NCBI RefSeq assembly: GCF_019166065.1
Contig: NZ_JAHTBN010000003.1
Location: forward strand, 620,001 to 684,000
DNA from: Candidimonas humi
GTDB taxonomy: Bacteria > Pseudomonadota > Gammaproteobacteria > Burkholderiales > Burkholderiaceae_B
Direction of reading: 5' to 3'
DNA: 64,000 nt
The position numbers and the translations under genes were made by a program. Positions 43,154 to 54,957 of this stretch are shown one piece after another (within the stretch, counting starts at the first letter, position 1; every line of letters begins with the position of its first letter). Below the pieces are notes generated by a model that searched no databases, was not told where the DNA came from, and saw only the letters and a list, made by a program, of their open reading frames with translations.

Positions 43154-44128
43154 ATGCCCTATGCCAAGATAACGGGGTCGGGAGGATGCCTGCCGCCCCG
43201 TATCGTATCCAATGACGAACTGGCCGCGGAACTGGCCGGCCGGGGCATAGAGACCTCGGACGAATGGATCGTCGAGCGCACCGGCATCCGCCAGCGCCAT
43301 ATCGCCGCGCCCGGCGTCAAGACCAGCGAACTGGCCACCGAGGCCGCGCGCCTGGCCATGCAGGATGCCGGCGTGCAGGCCGGCGACGTGGACTTGATCG
43401 TGCTGGCCACTTCGACCCCCGATTATGTGTTTCCCAGCACGGCCTGCCTGGTGCAAGCCAATCTGGGCATCAAGGGCGGCGCGGCCTTCGACGTGCAGGC
43501 GGTGTGCAGCGGTTTCGTCTATGCGCTGGCCACGGCCGAGGCCATGATCCGCGTCGGCCGGGCGCGCACGGCGCTGGTGATCGGCGCCGAGGTGTTCTCC
43601 AGCATCCTGGACTGGAGCGACCGCAGCACTTGCGTGCTGTTCGGCGATGGCGCCGGCGCGGTGGTCCTGCAGGCCAGCGACGAGCCCGGCATACTGGCCG
43701 CCCAGCTCAATGCCGATGGCAGCCAGATGAAGATATTGTGCGCGGCAGGCAATGTGTCGCACGGCAAGGTCGAAGGCGACCCCTTCCTGCGCATGGACGG
43801 GCAGGCCGTATTCAAGCTGGCGGTCACTTCCCTGGCCCGATCGGCCCGCGACGTCTGCGCGCAAGGGGGCGTGGAATTGTCCGACCTGGACTGGATGATC
43901 CCGCACCAGGCCAATGTGCGCATCCTCAATTTCCTGAGCCGCAAGCTGGGCGTGCCCGACGAAAAGGTCGTGGTCACGCTGGACAAGCACGCCAATACTT
44001 CGGCGGCCAGCGTGCCGCTGGCGCTGGACGCGGCACGCCGCGACGGCCGCGTGCGCAGCGGCGACCTGGTGCTGATGCAGGGCGTGGGCGGCGGCTTCAC
44101 CTGGGGTTCCGTGCTGGCCCGAATGTAG
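43154..44128 (+). CDS. fabH: Beta-ketoacyl-ACP synthase III
   Basis: 324 residues. Catalytic triad: Cys 118 in VCSGFVYAL, His in PHQAN and Asn in HANTSAAS. Start at 43154 ([10 protein letters not shown]) matches the family; an ATG four codons upstream is possible. Starts fatty-acid elongation from acetyl-CoA and malonyl-ACP. Confidence 0.95.
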   Translation: MPYAKITGSGGCLPPRIVSNDELAAELAGRGIETSDEWIVERTGIRQRHIAAPGVKTSELATEAARLAMQDAGVQAGDVDLIVLATSTPDYVFPSTACLVQANLGIKGGAAFDVQAVCSGFVYALATAEAMIRVGRARTALVIGAEVFSSILDWSDRSTCVLFGDGAGAVVLQASDEPGILAAQLNADGSQMKILCAAGNVSHGKVEGDPFLRMDGQAVFKLAVTSLARSARDVCAQGGVELSDLDWMIPHQANVRILNFLSRKLGVPDEKVVVTLDKHANTSAASVPLALDAARRDGRVRSGDLVLMQGVGGGFTWGSVLARM

Positions 44129-44238
44129 AATGGAGAGCTAGCCGCGGCGCCGGGGCAGCCGCGCGGGCGCAGCGGATCTTCGCATCCGAAGCCGGACACA
44201 GCTATATATAAAACACGCCCCCAACGGAACGTTACGCT

Positions 44239-45171
44239 ATGAAAATCGCCTTCGTATTCCCCGGGCAGGGATCGCAGTCGGTCGGCATGCTCGATGCCTG
44301 GACCGGCAACGAGGCCGTCGCCGGGGTACTGGCGCGCGCTTCGGCGGCGCTCGGGCAGGACCTCGGCGTCCTGATCGCCCAGGGGCCGGCCGAGCAGCTC
44401 AATCTCACCACCAACACGCAGCCGGCAATGCTGGCCAGCGCCGTGGCCGTCTACGAGGCCTGGATCGCGGCCGGCGGCCCCGTCCCCGAGATCGTGGCGG
44501 GCCACAGCCTGGGCGAGTACTCGGCCCTGACCGCGGCGGGTTCGCTGCGCCTGGAAGACGCCGTGCCGCTGGTGCGCGTGCGCGCCGATGCCATGCAGGC
44601 CGCGGTGCCCGTGGGCGCCGGCGGCATGGCCGCCGTGCTGGGGCTGGACGATGCCGCCGTGCTGGCGGCCTGCGCCGAGGCGGCCCAGGGCGAAGTGGTC
44701 GAGGCAGTCAATTTCAACGCGCCCGCGCAAGTGGTCATCGCCGGCCACAAGGCGGCGGTCGAGCGCGCCTGCGAACTGTGCCGCGCGGCCGGCGCCAAGC
44801 GCGCCCTGGTGCTGCCGGTGTCCGCGCCGTTCCATTCCCGGCTGCTGGAGCCCGCCGCCGCCGTATTGCAGCGCGCGCTGCAGGACATCGAGGTCGCCGC
44901 GCCGCGCATTCCCCTGATCAACAACGTCGACGTGGCCAGCCCGGCCGAACCCGCGGCCATCAAAGACGCGCTGGTGCGCCAGGCCTGGCACCCGGTGCGC
45001 TGGGTCGAAGTCGTGCAGGCCATGAAGGCGCGCGGCGTCACGCACGTCGTCGAATGCGGCCCGGGCAAGGTGCTCAATGGCCTGACCAAGCGCATAGACC
45101 GCGATCTGGTCGGCCTGGCGATCGCCGACCCGGCTTCCCTGCAGGCGGCTTTGGAAACTCTACGAGGATAG
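44239..45171 (+). CDS. fabD: Malonyl-CoA:ACP transacylase
   Basis: 310 residues. FPGQGSQ at the N terminus, active-site serine in GHSLGEY, and the conserved APFHSRLL with the histidine. Loads malonate on ACP. fabG begins four bases after its stop. The 110-bp gap to fabH contains an AT-rich TATATATAAA stretch that might be an internal promoter. Confidence 0.96.
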   Translation: MKIAFVFPGQGSQSVGMLDAWTGNEAVAGVLARASAALGQDLGVLIAQGPAEQLNLTTNTQPAMLASAVAVYEAWIAAGGPVPEIVAGHSLGEYSALTAAGSLRLEDAVPLVRVRADAMQAAVPVGAGGMAAVLGLDDAAVLAACAEAAQGEVVEAVNFNAPAQVVIAGHKAAVERACELCRAAGAKRALVLPVSAPFHSRLLEPAAAVLQRALQDIEVAAPRIPLINNVDVASPAEPAAIKDALVRQAWHPVRWVEVVQAMKARGVTHVVECGPGKVLNGLTKRIDRDLVGLAIADPASLQAALETLRG

Positions 45172-45174
45172 GCC

Positions 45175-45918
45175 ATGCACGACGAACAACTCGAGGGCAA
45201 GCTGGCCCTGGTCACCGGAGCCACCCGCGGCATCGGCAAGGGCATTGCGCTGGAACTCGCCGCCCGGGGCGCGCGAGTGGTGGGCACCGCTACGTCGGCC
45301 GAAGGCGCTGCATCGATATCCGAGATGCTGGCCGCCTCGGGCGGGCGCGGCGTGGTGCTCAATGTCAACGATGCGGCCGCCTGCGACAAGCTGGTGGCCG
45401 AACTGGCGCAAGAAGGCGCCGGCCCGCAGATCCTGGTCAACAATGCCGGCATCACGCGCGACAACCTGGCCATGCGTCTGAAGGACGACGACTGGGACGC
45501 GGTGATCGAGACCAACCTGACGGCGGTCTTCCGCCTCTCGCGCGCGGTCATGAAGCCCATGATGAAGGCGCGCTGGGGCCGCATCATCTGCATCACCTCG
45601 GTGATCGGTTCCAGCGGCAATCCCGGCCAGGCCAATTATGCGGCGGCCAAGGCCGGCGTGGCCGGCATGGCGCGGGCGCTGGCGCGCGAGCTGGGCAGCC
45701 GCAACATCACGGTCAATTGCGTGGCCCCGGGCTTTATCGAAACCGACATGACGCGCGCCTTGAACGAGACGCAGACGGCGTCGATCCTGGCGCAGATCCC
45801 TCTGGGGCGCCTGGGTTCGGCGGCCGATGTGGCGCAGGCGGTGGCCTTTCTGGCCGGCCCGCAGGCGGCCTATATCACGGGCACTACAGTGCACGTCAAC
45901 GGCGGGATGTATATGTAA
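45175..45918 (+). CDS. fabG: 3-oxoacyl-ACP reductase
   Basis: 247 residues of the short-chain dehydrogenase fold: cofactor loop TGATRGIG, NNAG, catalytic serine in ITSVIGSSG and Tyr-Lys in YAAAKAG. NADPH-dependent reduction in the fatty-acid cycle. Directly downstream of fabD. Confidence 0.96.
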   Translation: MHDEQLEGKLALVTGATRGIGKGIALELAARGARVVGTATSAEGAASISEMLAASGGRGVVLNVNDAAACDKLVAELAQEGAGPQILVNNAGITRDNLAMRLKDDDWDAVIETNLTAVFRLSRAVMKPMMKARWGRIICITSVIGSSGNPGQANYAAAKAGVAGMARALARELGSRNITVNCVAPGFIETDMTRALNETQTASILAQIPLGRLGSAADVAQAVAFLAGPQAAYITGTTVHVNGGMYM

Positions 45919-46133
45919 GACTTGCGGCGCGCCGGTGCCCGAGGCATGGGCGCCGGCGCGCCGCGGTGGCGGCTGGTGCGCGGCAAGGGCTGGGCATGGG
46001 CCGGACGGGGTAAAATCCGTCCCATTGGAGGGTGTTCCGGGTTGACGGCGGGCGTCATGGGCGCAGGCAGCGGGCAAACCTGGAAATGCCGTTTTTTTAT
46101 CTAGGCCAACAACTATAAATTTTTGCGTTTGGC

Positions 46134-46139
46134 TATAAT
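46134..46139 (+). promoter_or_regulatory. Candidate -10 element of acpP
   Basis: A perfect TATAAT lies 31 bp before the acpP ATG inside an AT-rich tract after a GC-rich gap. No good -35 at 17 bp (AACTAT). A second TAAAAT at about 46011 is an alternative upstream site. High acpP expression makes a dedicated promoter likely. Confidence 0.45.
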
Positions 46140-46170
46140 TCGCGGGAATTTTCCCCATTTGGAGAACTGC

Positions 46171-46410
46171 ATGGAAAGCATCGAACAGCGCGTCAAGAAG
46201 ATCGTCGCTGAACAACTTGGCGTGAACGAAGCCGAGATCAAAAACGAATCTTCCTTCCTTGACGACCTCGGTGCCGATTCGCTCGATATGGTCGAGCTCG
46301 TGATGGCGCTCGAAGACGAATTCGAAACCGAGATTCCCGATGAAGAGGCCGAAAAGATCACGACGGTGCAGCAAGCTGTGGACTACATTTCGTCGCATAG
46401 CAAGCAGTAG
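46171..46410 (+). CDS. acpP: Acyl carrier protein
   Basis: 79 residues, acidic. The 4'-phosphopantetheine serine is S37 in [14 protein letters not shown] precedes the ATG. Carries growing acyl chains for the Fab enzymes around it. Confidence 0.97.
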   Translation: MESIEQRVKKIVAEQLGVNEAEIKNESSFLDDLGADSLDMVELVMALEDEFETEIPDEEAEKITTVQQAVDYISSHSKQ

Positions 46411-46556
46411 TCCAACACTTTCGTGGCGCGGGTCCGGCGGTCGACCGGGCCTCACCGGGGCGGTTTCCGGAGAACATGCCTGTCGCTGCACCGCGCCTTG
46501 CGCGGGCGGCCGCATGTTCGCTGCGAACCGCCATTGTCATTTTTGAGGAGTCATAC

Positions 46557-47786
46557 GTGAAGCGACGCGTCGTCATTACCGGCCTGGGCATCGTGTCCCC
46601 GGTCGGAAACGATATCGATAGCGCCTGGGACAATATCGTCAATGGCCGCTCGGGCATCCGGCGCATTTCGCGTTTCGATCCTACGGCATTCAATTCCCAC
46701 ATCGCGGGCGAAGTCCAGGATTTCGACGTCACGCAGGTCATTTCCGCCAAAGAAGCCAAGCAAATGGATACCTTCATCCATTACGGCCTGGCGGCCGGCA
46801 CCCAGGCCTGGCGCGACTCCGGCCTGGAAGTCACGGAAGCCAATGCCCACCGCATGGGCGTCATCGTCGGCTCGGGCATAGGCGGCCTGCCGCGTATCGA
46901 AGAAACCGAGGCCGACTATCTCGAACGCGGCCCGCGCCGTATTTCGCCGTTTTTCGTCCCCGGTTCGCTGATCAACCTGGCGTCGGGCCAGTTGTCCATC
47001 CAGTTGGGCCTGAAAGGCCCCAGCTACGCCGTGGTCTCGGCCTGCACCACCGGCCTGCATTCCATCGGCGACGCGGCGCGCCTGATCGAATACGGCGATG
47101 CCGATGTCATGCTCGCGGGGGGCACCGAATCCACAGTGTCGCCGCTGGGCATAGGCGGCTTTGCCGCCATGCGCGCGCTGTCCACGCGCAACGACGACCC
47201 GGCCACTGCCTCGCGGCCCTGGGACCGCGACCGCGACGGCTTCGTGCTGGGCGAGGGCGCCGGGGTGCTGGTGCTGGAAGAATACGAGCATGCGCGCAAG
47301 CGCGGCGCCCGCATCTACGGCGAATTCGCCGGCTACGGCATGAGTTCCGACGCCCACCACATCACCGCGCCCGACCGCGAGGGGCCGCGCCGCGGCATTC
47401 TCAACGCGCTGCACAACGGCGGCGTCAATGCCGACGAGATCAGCTACGTGAATGCGCACGGCACGTCCACGCCGCTGGGCGACAAGAACGAAAGCGAGGC
47501 GCTCAAGCTCGCCTTCGGCGACCATGCCTACAAGCTGGTGGTCAATTCCACCAAGTCCATGACGGGCCACCTGCTGGGCGCCGCCGGCGGCATCGAAGCA
47601 GTCTTCACCACCCTGGCAATCCATCACCAGGTTTCGCCTCCGACCATCAACATCTTCAACCAGGATCCCGAATGTGACCTGGATTACTGCGCCAACCAGG
47701 CGCGCGACCTGAAGATCGACGTGGCCCTGTCGAATTCCTTCGGCTTTGGCGGAACCAACGGGTCGATGGTGGTCCGGCGGCTCTGA
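46557..47786 (+). CDS. fabF: Beta-ketoacyl-ACP synthase II
   Basis: 409 residues from a GTG at 46557 with GAGGAG six bases upstream; RRVVITGLGIVSPVG is the usual N terminus. Active-site Cys in SACTTGLHS, His in NAHGTSTPLGD and KSMTGHLLGAAGG. Elongates acyl-ACP, including C16:1 to C18:1. Confidence 0.96.
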   Translation: MKRRVVITGLGIVSPVGNDIDSAWDNIVNGRSGIRRISRFDPTAFNSHIAGEVQDFDVTQVISAKEAKQMDTFIHYGLAAGTQAWRDSGLEVTEANAHRMGVIVGSGIGGLPRIEETEADYLERGPRRISPFFVPGSLINLASGQLSIQLGLKGPSYAVVSACTTGLHSIGDAARLIEYGDADVMLAGGTESTVSPLGIGGFAAMRALSTRNDDPATASRPWDRDRDGFVLGEGAGVLVLEEYEHARKRGARIYGEFAGYGMSSDAHHITAPDREGPRRGILNALHNGGVNADEISYVNAHGTSTPLGDKNESEALKLAFGDHAYKLVVNSTKSMTGHLLGAAGGIEAVFTTLAIHHQVSPPTINIFNQDPECDLDYCANQARDLKIDVALSNSFGFGGTNGSMVVRRL

Positions 47787-47800
47787 GGCCGGGCCGCGCC

Positions 47801-48343
47801 GTGATCCCTACGCAACGATGGCCGCTGCGCCTCCCTCTTTGGGCGGCGTTGGCGGCCTCGGGCCTGGGCGTGGCGGCCTTCCTGTCCTTGTGGCTGGCCT
47901 GCGGGCCCTATGCCGCCGTCGGCTTGTCGGCGGCCGTCGCCTGGCTTTGCGCGCGCCGGCCCGGGCGCGGCGCATACCGCCGCGCCTGTCTCGAGCTGGA
48001 TCCTGTACACGGCTGGATGTTGCAGTGCGGCACCGAGCGGCGCCGGCTGCGCTTATTGCGCGTCTGGCCGGCCTGCGGCTGGGTGAGCCTGCGCTTCGCG
48101 GCTTCCTCGCCGTCGGGGTCGGGCGGGCCCGCCATCGACAGAGAACAGGGCGCAAAGCCGCCGGCATGGCAGGGCGCGGCAGCGTTCTTGCGCTTCGGCC
48201 GTGCCCCCGTTTCAAAGGAAAACATGCTTGAATTGACCGTCTGGAAATCCGCCGTGCCGGCCGAAGGCTGGCGCCGTTTGCGGGTTGCGATCGCCGGCCT
48301 GCCGGCGCGGCCGGCCGTCCTGGCCAGGAGCGCCGCCCCATGA
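47801..48343 (+). CDS. Uncharacterised small membrane protein upstream of rpoE
   Basis: 180 residues from a GTG. Two adjacent hydrophobic segments (about 10-50) are followed by a basic soluble part with ELDPVHGWML and ELTVWKSAVPAEGWRRLRVAI. Layout is reminiscent of YgfX/CptA-like proteins, but I cannot confirm that. The stop overlaps the rpoE ATG by four bases (ATGA), so it is translationally coupled to the sigma factor and may belong to its control or to the fab cluster. Confidence 0.7.
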   Translation: MIPTQRWPLRLPLWAALAASGLGVAAFLSLWLACGPYAAVGLSAAVAWLCARRPGRGAYRRACLELDPVHGWMLQCGTERRRLRLLRVWPACGWVSLRFAASSPSGSGGPAIDREQGAKPPAWQGAAAFLRFGRAPVSKENMLELTVWKSAVPAEGWRRLRVAIAGLPARPAVLARSAAP

Positions 48344-48939
48344 GCGAACGCGATGTGGATGCCGAGCTGGTCCAGCGCGTGCAGCGCGGCGACAAGCGCG
48401 CCTTCGATCTGCTGGTCCTGAAGTACCAGCGCAAGATCATGCGCCTGCTGTCGCGCATGATACGCGAGCCCGGCGAGGTCGAGGACGTCGCCCAGGAGGC
48501 CTTCATCAAGGCCTACCGGGCCTTGCCGCAATTCCGTGGCGACAGCGCTTTTTACACCTGGCTGTACCGCATCGCCATCAATACGGCGCGCAACTGGCAG
48601 GCCGCCAATGGCCGCCGGCCCAGCGCGCCCAGCGTAATTGAAACCGAAGATGGTGAAACTTTTAGTCAAATCGACAACCTAACCGATATCAGTACGCCGG
48701 AATCCATGATGGCAAGCCGCCAGATCGTCGACACGGTCAATGCGGCCATCGATGCTTTACCGGAGGAATTGCGTACGGCTATCGTGTTACGTGAAATAGA
48801 AGGTATGAGCTACGAAGATATCGCCCAGAGCATGGACTGTCCCATCGGGACAGTGCGTTCGCGCATTTTCCGTGCCCGCGAAGCCATCGCAGCCCAATTG
48901 CGCCCCGTTCTGGGCAACGATGCCGAGCGCCGCTGGTAA
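48340..48939 (+). CDS. rpoE: RNA polymerase sigma-E (AlgU-type) factor
   Basis: 199 residues. Region 2 (FDLLVLKYQRKIMRLLSRM, DVAQEAFIKAYRAL, FYTWLYRIAINTARN) and region 4 (LPEELRTAIVLREIEGMSYEDIAQ, GTVRSRIFRAREAI) are complete. Envelope-stress ECF sigma factor; the negative regulators rseA and rseB follow. Confidence 0.96.
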   Translation: MSERDVDAELVQRVQRGDKRAFDLLVLKYQRKIMRLLSRMIREPGEVEDVAQEAFIKAYRALPQFRGDSAFYTWLYRIAINTARNWQAANGRRPSAPSVIETEDGETFSQIDNLTDISTPESMMASRQIVDTVNAAIDALPEELRTAIVLREIEGMSYEDIAQSMDCPIGTVRSRIFRAREAIAAQLRPVLGNDAERRW

Positions 48940-48949
48940 GGAGATCAAC

Positions 48950-49456
48950 ATGCAAGTCGTGGCTAAAACCCTGCGGGACGAAGAGCAGCTTTCCTGGGAA
49001 TCCTCCGTTTCGGTATGGATGGACGGCGAAAACGGCGATATCCGCCCCGAAGACCTGGATTCTCCTTATGGGCGCCAGGTGTGGGATACCTATCATCTCA
49101 TCGGCGATGTGCTGCGCAGCGAAGAGCTGGCGGTCAAGCCGTCCGATCTGTTCTATGCGCGCCTGTCCAAGGCGCTCGATGCCGAGCCTTCCATCGTGGC
49201 GCCGCAGCGCCGCCGTTACACTTCGGTGCGGCTGGGGCTGTCGGGGCTCGCTGTAGCCGCCGCGGTGGCTTCCGTGGCCTGGGTGGCGCTGCCGTATTTC
49301 AGCGGAGGCGGGGCTGCGCAGCAGGCGGCCTCGACCCAGGTGGTGGCCAGCGCCGGCGACGATGCCAGCCTGCGCGACTATCTCGCGGCCCATAGCCAGA
49401 TAGCCGGGGTCGGCCCGGTGCGCCAGGTCTCCTTCGATGCGGGAGACGCGCGCTGA
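48950..49456 (+). CDS. rseA: Anti-sigma-E factor RseA
   Basis: 168 residues. The N-terminal cytoplasmic domain (EEQLSWESSVSVWMDGE, WDTYHLIGDVLRS) binds sigma-E; one membrane helix lies near 94-115 and a short periplasmic tail follows. AAGGAG is placed before the ATG. Its stop overlaps the rseB start by one base. Confidence 0.92.
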   Translation: MQVVAKTLRDEEQLSWESSVSVWMDGENGDIRPEDLDSPYGRQVWDTYHLIGDVLRSEELAVKPSDLFYARLSKALDAEPSIVAPQRRRYTSVRLGLSGLAVAAAVASVAWVALPYFSGGGAAQQAASTQVVASAGDDASLRDYLAAHSQIAGVGPVRQVSFDAGDAR

Positions 49457-50514
49457 TGAGGGATGCCGTTCATCTTCCCCAAGGCGCCTGGCGAGGCGCG
49501 CACCGGGCCACGGCCCGGCGCCATTGCCTGCCGCTGCTGGTGGCGCTGGCCGGGGCTCTGGCCGGCACTTGCGCCCGGGCCGAAGCGCCGGCCGACGCCG
49601 CAGATTCCATAGTCGCCGTGCTGCAAAAGGTGCAGGACGCGGCACGAACCAATGACTATGCCGGCGTATTCACCTACCAGGAAGGCGCGCTGCTGCAGTC
49701 CACGCGGGTGGTGCACATGGTCGACGGCACCGGCGAGCGCGAGTTGCTCGATACGCTGGACGGCCCGCCGCGCGAGTTCATCCGGCACAATGAACAGGTG
49801 CAGTACCTGATCCCGGAAAAAAAGCTCATCGTCATCCTGCCGCGCCGCGGCGACCGGTTTCCCGGCGTGCTGCTGGGCGATGGCAAGTCGATTCCGGCGC
49901 ATTACACTCTGACCCGGGACGGGCATGAGTCGCGCGTGGCCGGACGCGAATGCAATATGCTGGAACTGCGCCCGCGCGATGCGGCGCGCTACGGCTACAG
50001 GTTGTGCACCGATACGGCCACCAGTCTGCTGCTCAAGGCCCAGACGCTGGACCCTCACCACGGGGTGATCGACCAGGTGTCGTTCACGTCGCTGCACGTC
50101 GGCCCCGGCATCTCCGCCGACGAATTGAATTCACACTGGAAGACCCAGGGATGGCGGGTGCATCAGGCATCGGTCGAGCCCGTGGATCTGTCCAAGCAAG
50201 GCTGGCGCATTCCCGCGCCGCCGGGGTTTCAGGCCGTGACGCAAGTCACACGCTCCATGCGGGCGGGCCGGCAGGTCAGCCAGTTGGTGCTGTCCGACGG
50301 GCTGGCGGCCATTTCGGTGTTCATCGAGCCCATGGGCCCCGCGCACGACGCGGTTCCGCCCAAAGGGGCCGTGCACAAGGGAGCAATGAATATTTTTGGC
50401 ACGAGAATCGGCGACCACTGGCTCACCGCCATAGGCGAGGTGCCGGTGGATACGTTGCGCGACATCGCGCAGCGCACCGAATACGTGCCGTTGATTGCTC
50501 CTCAACCTCGATAG
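49456..50514 (+). CDS. rseB: Sigma-E regulatory protein RseB/MucB
   Basis: 352 residues. Sec signal peptide ending near CARAEA, then the MucB/RseB lipoprotein-like fold: YAGVFTYQEG, RVVHMVDGTGERE, and the C-terminal domain (RTEYVPLI end). Binds RseA and unassembled envelope products to control its cleavage. Translationally coupled to rseA (TGATG). Confidence 0.94.
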   Translation: MRDAVHLPQGAWRGAHRATARRHCLPLLVALAGALAGTCARAEAPADAADSIVAVLQKVQDAARTNDYAGVFTYQEGALLQSTRVVHMVDGTGERELLDTLDGPPREFIRHNEQVQYLIPEKKLIVILPRRGDRFPGVLLGDGKSIPAHYTLTRDGHESRVAGRECNMLELRPRDAARYGYRLCTDTATSLLLKAQTLDPHHGVIDQVSFTSLHVGPGISADELNSHWKTQGWRVHQASVEPVDLSKQGWRIPAPPGFQAVTQVTRSMRAGRQVSQLVLSDGLAAISVFIEPMGPAHDAVPPKGAVHKGAMNIFGTRIGDHWLTAIGEVPVDTLRDIAQRTEYVPLIAPQPR

Positions 50515-50526
50515 ACAAGGAGTCTT

Positions 50527-52017
50527 ATGATGCTTTCCACATTAGCAGCCGACCGTAGAATCAGACGAATAATGGCATCGGCATCGCTTTCCGCGCTGCT
50601 GGCATTTTCCGCCGCGGGTCCGGCGCAGGCCCAGCCGACGGCACCGACGCTGGCGCTGCCCGATTTCACTTCCGTGGTGGCCAAGACCGAAAAATCGGTG
50701 GTCAATATACGCACGACCGAGGCCGTGCCGGTTCGTCCCCAGGGCATGGGCCCCGACAGCAACGACCCCTATGACATGTTCCGCTGGTTCTTCGGGCCCG
50801 ACTTCCAGATGCCCGGCATGCCGCCGCCGCGCCAGCACAAAATGCCCAACTCCAGCTCCAAGCAGAAAGAACGCACCGTCCCGCGCGGCGTTGGTTCGGG
50901 CTTCTTCATTTCTTCCGACGGCTATATCCTGACCAATAACCACGTGGTGGCCGATTCCAACGGCATTTTCGTGACGCTCACCAACGGCAAGGAATACAAG
51001 GCCAAGGTGATAGGCACCGATCCGCGCACCGACATCGCGCTGATCAAGATCGACGCCAAGGACATGCCGCCGCTGCAGATCGGCGATTCGGACCAGCTCA
51101 AGAAAGGGCAGTGGGTGCTGGCCATCGGCTCGCCTTTCGGCCTGGATTCCACCGTCACGGCCGGCATCGTCAGCGCCATCAACCGCGACACCGGCGATTA
51201 CCTGCCCTTCATTCAGACCGACGTGGCGGTCAATCCCGGCAATTCCGGCGGCCCGCTGATCAACCTGGCTGGCCAGGTGGTCGGGATCAACTCGCAAATC
51301 ATCTCGCAAAGCGGGGGCTTCATGGGGATTTCCCTGGCCATTCCGATCGATGAGGTCATGCGCGTGGTCGAGCAATTGAAGGCCCACGGCAAAGTGACGC
51401 GCGGACGCATAGGCGTGCAGATCGGCCAGGTCAGCGACGACGTCGCCAAGGCCATAGGCCTGAGCAAGGCCGAAGGCGCCATGGTCAGCAATGTGGAACG
51501 CAGCAGCCCCGCCGCCGACGCCGGCGTCCAGCCTGGCGATGTCATCACCCGCTTCGGCGGCAAGAACATTGCGCACTGGACGGATCTGCCTCGCATGGTC
51601 GGCTCGACTCAGCCCGGCACCCGCGTGGCCATGGATGTCTGGCGCAAGGGCAAGACCGTCACCCTGAACGTCAAGGTAGGCGAAATGCCCGCCACGCCGA
51701 GCAAGGCCAAGTCCAGCCAGGAAGAGCCCAAGGCCGTGCCTAGCGATTCCCTGGGCCTGAAGGTCAAGGCGGTGCCGGCCGACGTGCGCAGCAAAGACCA
51801 GCTCAAGGGCGGCGTGCAGGTTACCGCGGTCGAAGAGCCCGCGGCCACGGCAGGCCTGAACGTGGGCGACATCATCCTGACCGTCAACAACGAGGACGTC
51901 ACCGGCCCCGAGCAGTTCGCCAAGCTGGTGTCGCACCTGAAGAGTGGCCAGACGGCGGCGCTGCTGGTTTTGCGCGGCGACCAGACCCAATGGGTCACCA
52001 TAGTGCCCGGAAAATGA
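50527..52017 (+). CDS. mucD: Periplasmic Do-type serine protease (MucD/DegP)
   Basis: 496 residues. Sec signal peptide to about residue 36, then a trypsin-like domain with His139 (NNHVV), Asp169 (RTDIALIK) and Ser240 (NPGNSGGPL), and two PDZ domains (about 285-375 and 395-490). A Pro/Met-rich loop at 75-115 is typical of the LA loop. Degrades misfolded periplasmic proteins; end of the rpoE operon. Confidence 0.95.
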   Translation: MMLSTLAADRRIRRIMASASLSALLAFSAAGPAQAQPTAPTLALPDFTSVVAKTEKSVVNIRTTEAVPVRPQGMGPDSNDPYDMFRWFFGPDFQMPGMPPPRQHKMPNSSSKQKERTVPRGVGSGFFISSDGYILTNNHVVADSNGIFVTLTNGKEYKAKVIGTDPRTDIALIKIDAKDMPPLQIGDSDQLKKGQWVLAIGSPFGLDSTVTAGIVSAINRDTGDYLPFIQTDVAVNPGNSGGPLINLAGQVVGINSQIISQSGGFMGISLAIPIDEVMRVVEQLKAHGKVTRGRIGVQIGQVSDDVAKAIGLSKAEGAMVSNVERSSPAADAGVQPGDVITRFGGKNIAHWTDLPRMVGSTQPGTRVAMDVWRKGKTVTLNVKVGEMPATPSKAKSSQEEPKAVPSDSLGLKVKAVPADVRSKDQLKGGVQVTAVEEPAATAGLNVGDIILTVNNEDVTGPEQFAKLVSHLKSGQTAALLVLRGDQTQWVTIVPGK

Positions 52018-52057
52018 GCGTAGTTGCCGGAAACGGCTAAAATGGCGGGATCGCCGA

Positions 52058-52086
52058 GGAGCGCAACTCTATGCGCTCCTTTTTTT
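52058..52086 (+). terminator. Rho-independent terminator of the rpoE-mucD operon
   Basis: GGAGCGCA-ACTCTA-TGCGCTCC followed by seven T residues, 40 bp after the mucD stop and 45 bp before lepA, so lepA needs its own promoter or read-through. Confidence 0.9.
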
Positions 52087-52131
52087 GCTTCGTCACAATC
52101 TTTGCCCGCTGCCCGCGAGTTTTCCCGGTTT

Positions 52132-53925
<1,794 letters not shown>

Positions 53926-54053
53926 TGCGGATGCGCGACCATGGAGAAGGCCGGCGCGTTGCCGCGTCCCGCGGCGCCGGCCGTGCTGTACGCGGCCGGG
54001 CGCCAGGCTGGCTTCATGAGTACGAAACCGTATAAGAAATCAACGAGGACGAT

Positions 54054-54950
54054 ATGTTTGGTATGAGCTGGGATTTTGCGCTGATTCTTTTCGTGCTGCT
54101 GGTCATCACCGGCCTGGTCTGGTGCCTGGACATATTCGTGCTGCGCGCGCGGCGCCGCGCTGCCGCCGAGCAGGCCGTGGCCAACGTCCAGTATGCCGCC
54201 GACGGCATGGACGCGCAGGCTGCCGAGCGCCTGCGCCAGGAGGCGCGCGACAAGGCCTTGCGGCCTTCCTGGTGGGTGGAGTATTCGGTCAGCTTTTTCC
54301 CGGTGATACTGTTCGTATTCGTGCTGCGCTCTTTCGTGGTGGAGCCCTTTCGCATTCCCTCGGGATCGATGCTGCCCACGCTGGAAGACGGCGACCTGAT
54401 CCTGGTCAACAAGTTCCAGTACGGCATACGCCTGCCCGTCATCGACAAGAAGGTCATCGACATCGGCTCGCCCAAGCGCGGCGATGTCATGGTGTTCCGC
54501 TATCCTGTAGACCCCAGCGTGGACTACATCAAGCGCGTGGTAGGCCTGCCTGGAGACGTGGTGTTCTACCAGAACAAAGTGCTGTCGATCAACGGCAAGG
54601 TGGTGGCACATGTGCGCGACGGCGACTACTTCGAGCCGGACCGCTCCGCCTATGTCGGGCGCTACACTGAACAATTGGGGACGGTCAGCCACAGCATATT
54701 GCTGAACAAGGAAGCCCCCCAAGACTTTATGCCGATTTCGGATTATCCTTACCGTAACAATTGCCAATACTTGGTCAACGGGGTGCGCTGTACGGTGCCC
54801 CCGGGCCATTACTTCATGATGGGCGACAACCGCGACAATAGCCTGGACAGCCGCTATTGGGGCTTCGTCCCCGACCGCAACATCGTCGGGCGCGCGTTTT
54901 TCATCTGGATGAATTTCGGCAAGCCCAGCCGCATAGGCTTTTTTCACTAG
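54054..54950 (+). CDS. lepB: Signal peptidase I
   Basis: 298 residues. Two N-terminal membrane helices, the catalytic serine S105 in PSGSMLPTL, lysine K160 in [11 protein letters not shown], and [17 protein letters not shown]. Removes Sec and Tat signal peptides. lepA-lepB-rnc-era order as in many proteobacteria. Confidence 0.97.
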   Translation: MFGMSWDFALILFVLLVITGLVWCLDIFVLRARRRAAAEQAVANVQYAADGMDAQAAERLRQEARDKALRPSWWVEYSVSFFPVILFVFVLRSFVVEPFRIPSGSMLPTLEDGDLILVNKFQYGIRLPVIDKKVIDIGSPKRGDVMVFRYPVDPSVDYIKRVVGLPGDVVFYQNKVLSINGKVVAHVRDGDYFEPDRSAYVGRYTEQLGTVSHSILLNKEAPQDFMPISDYPYRNNCQYLVNGVRCTVPPGHYFMMGDNRDNSLDSRYWGFVPDRNIVGRAFFIWMNFGKPSRIGFFH

Positions 54951-54957
54951 TTTTCAG

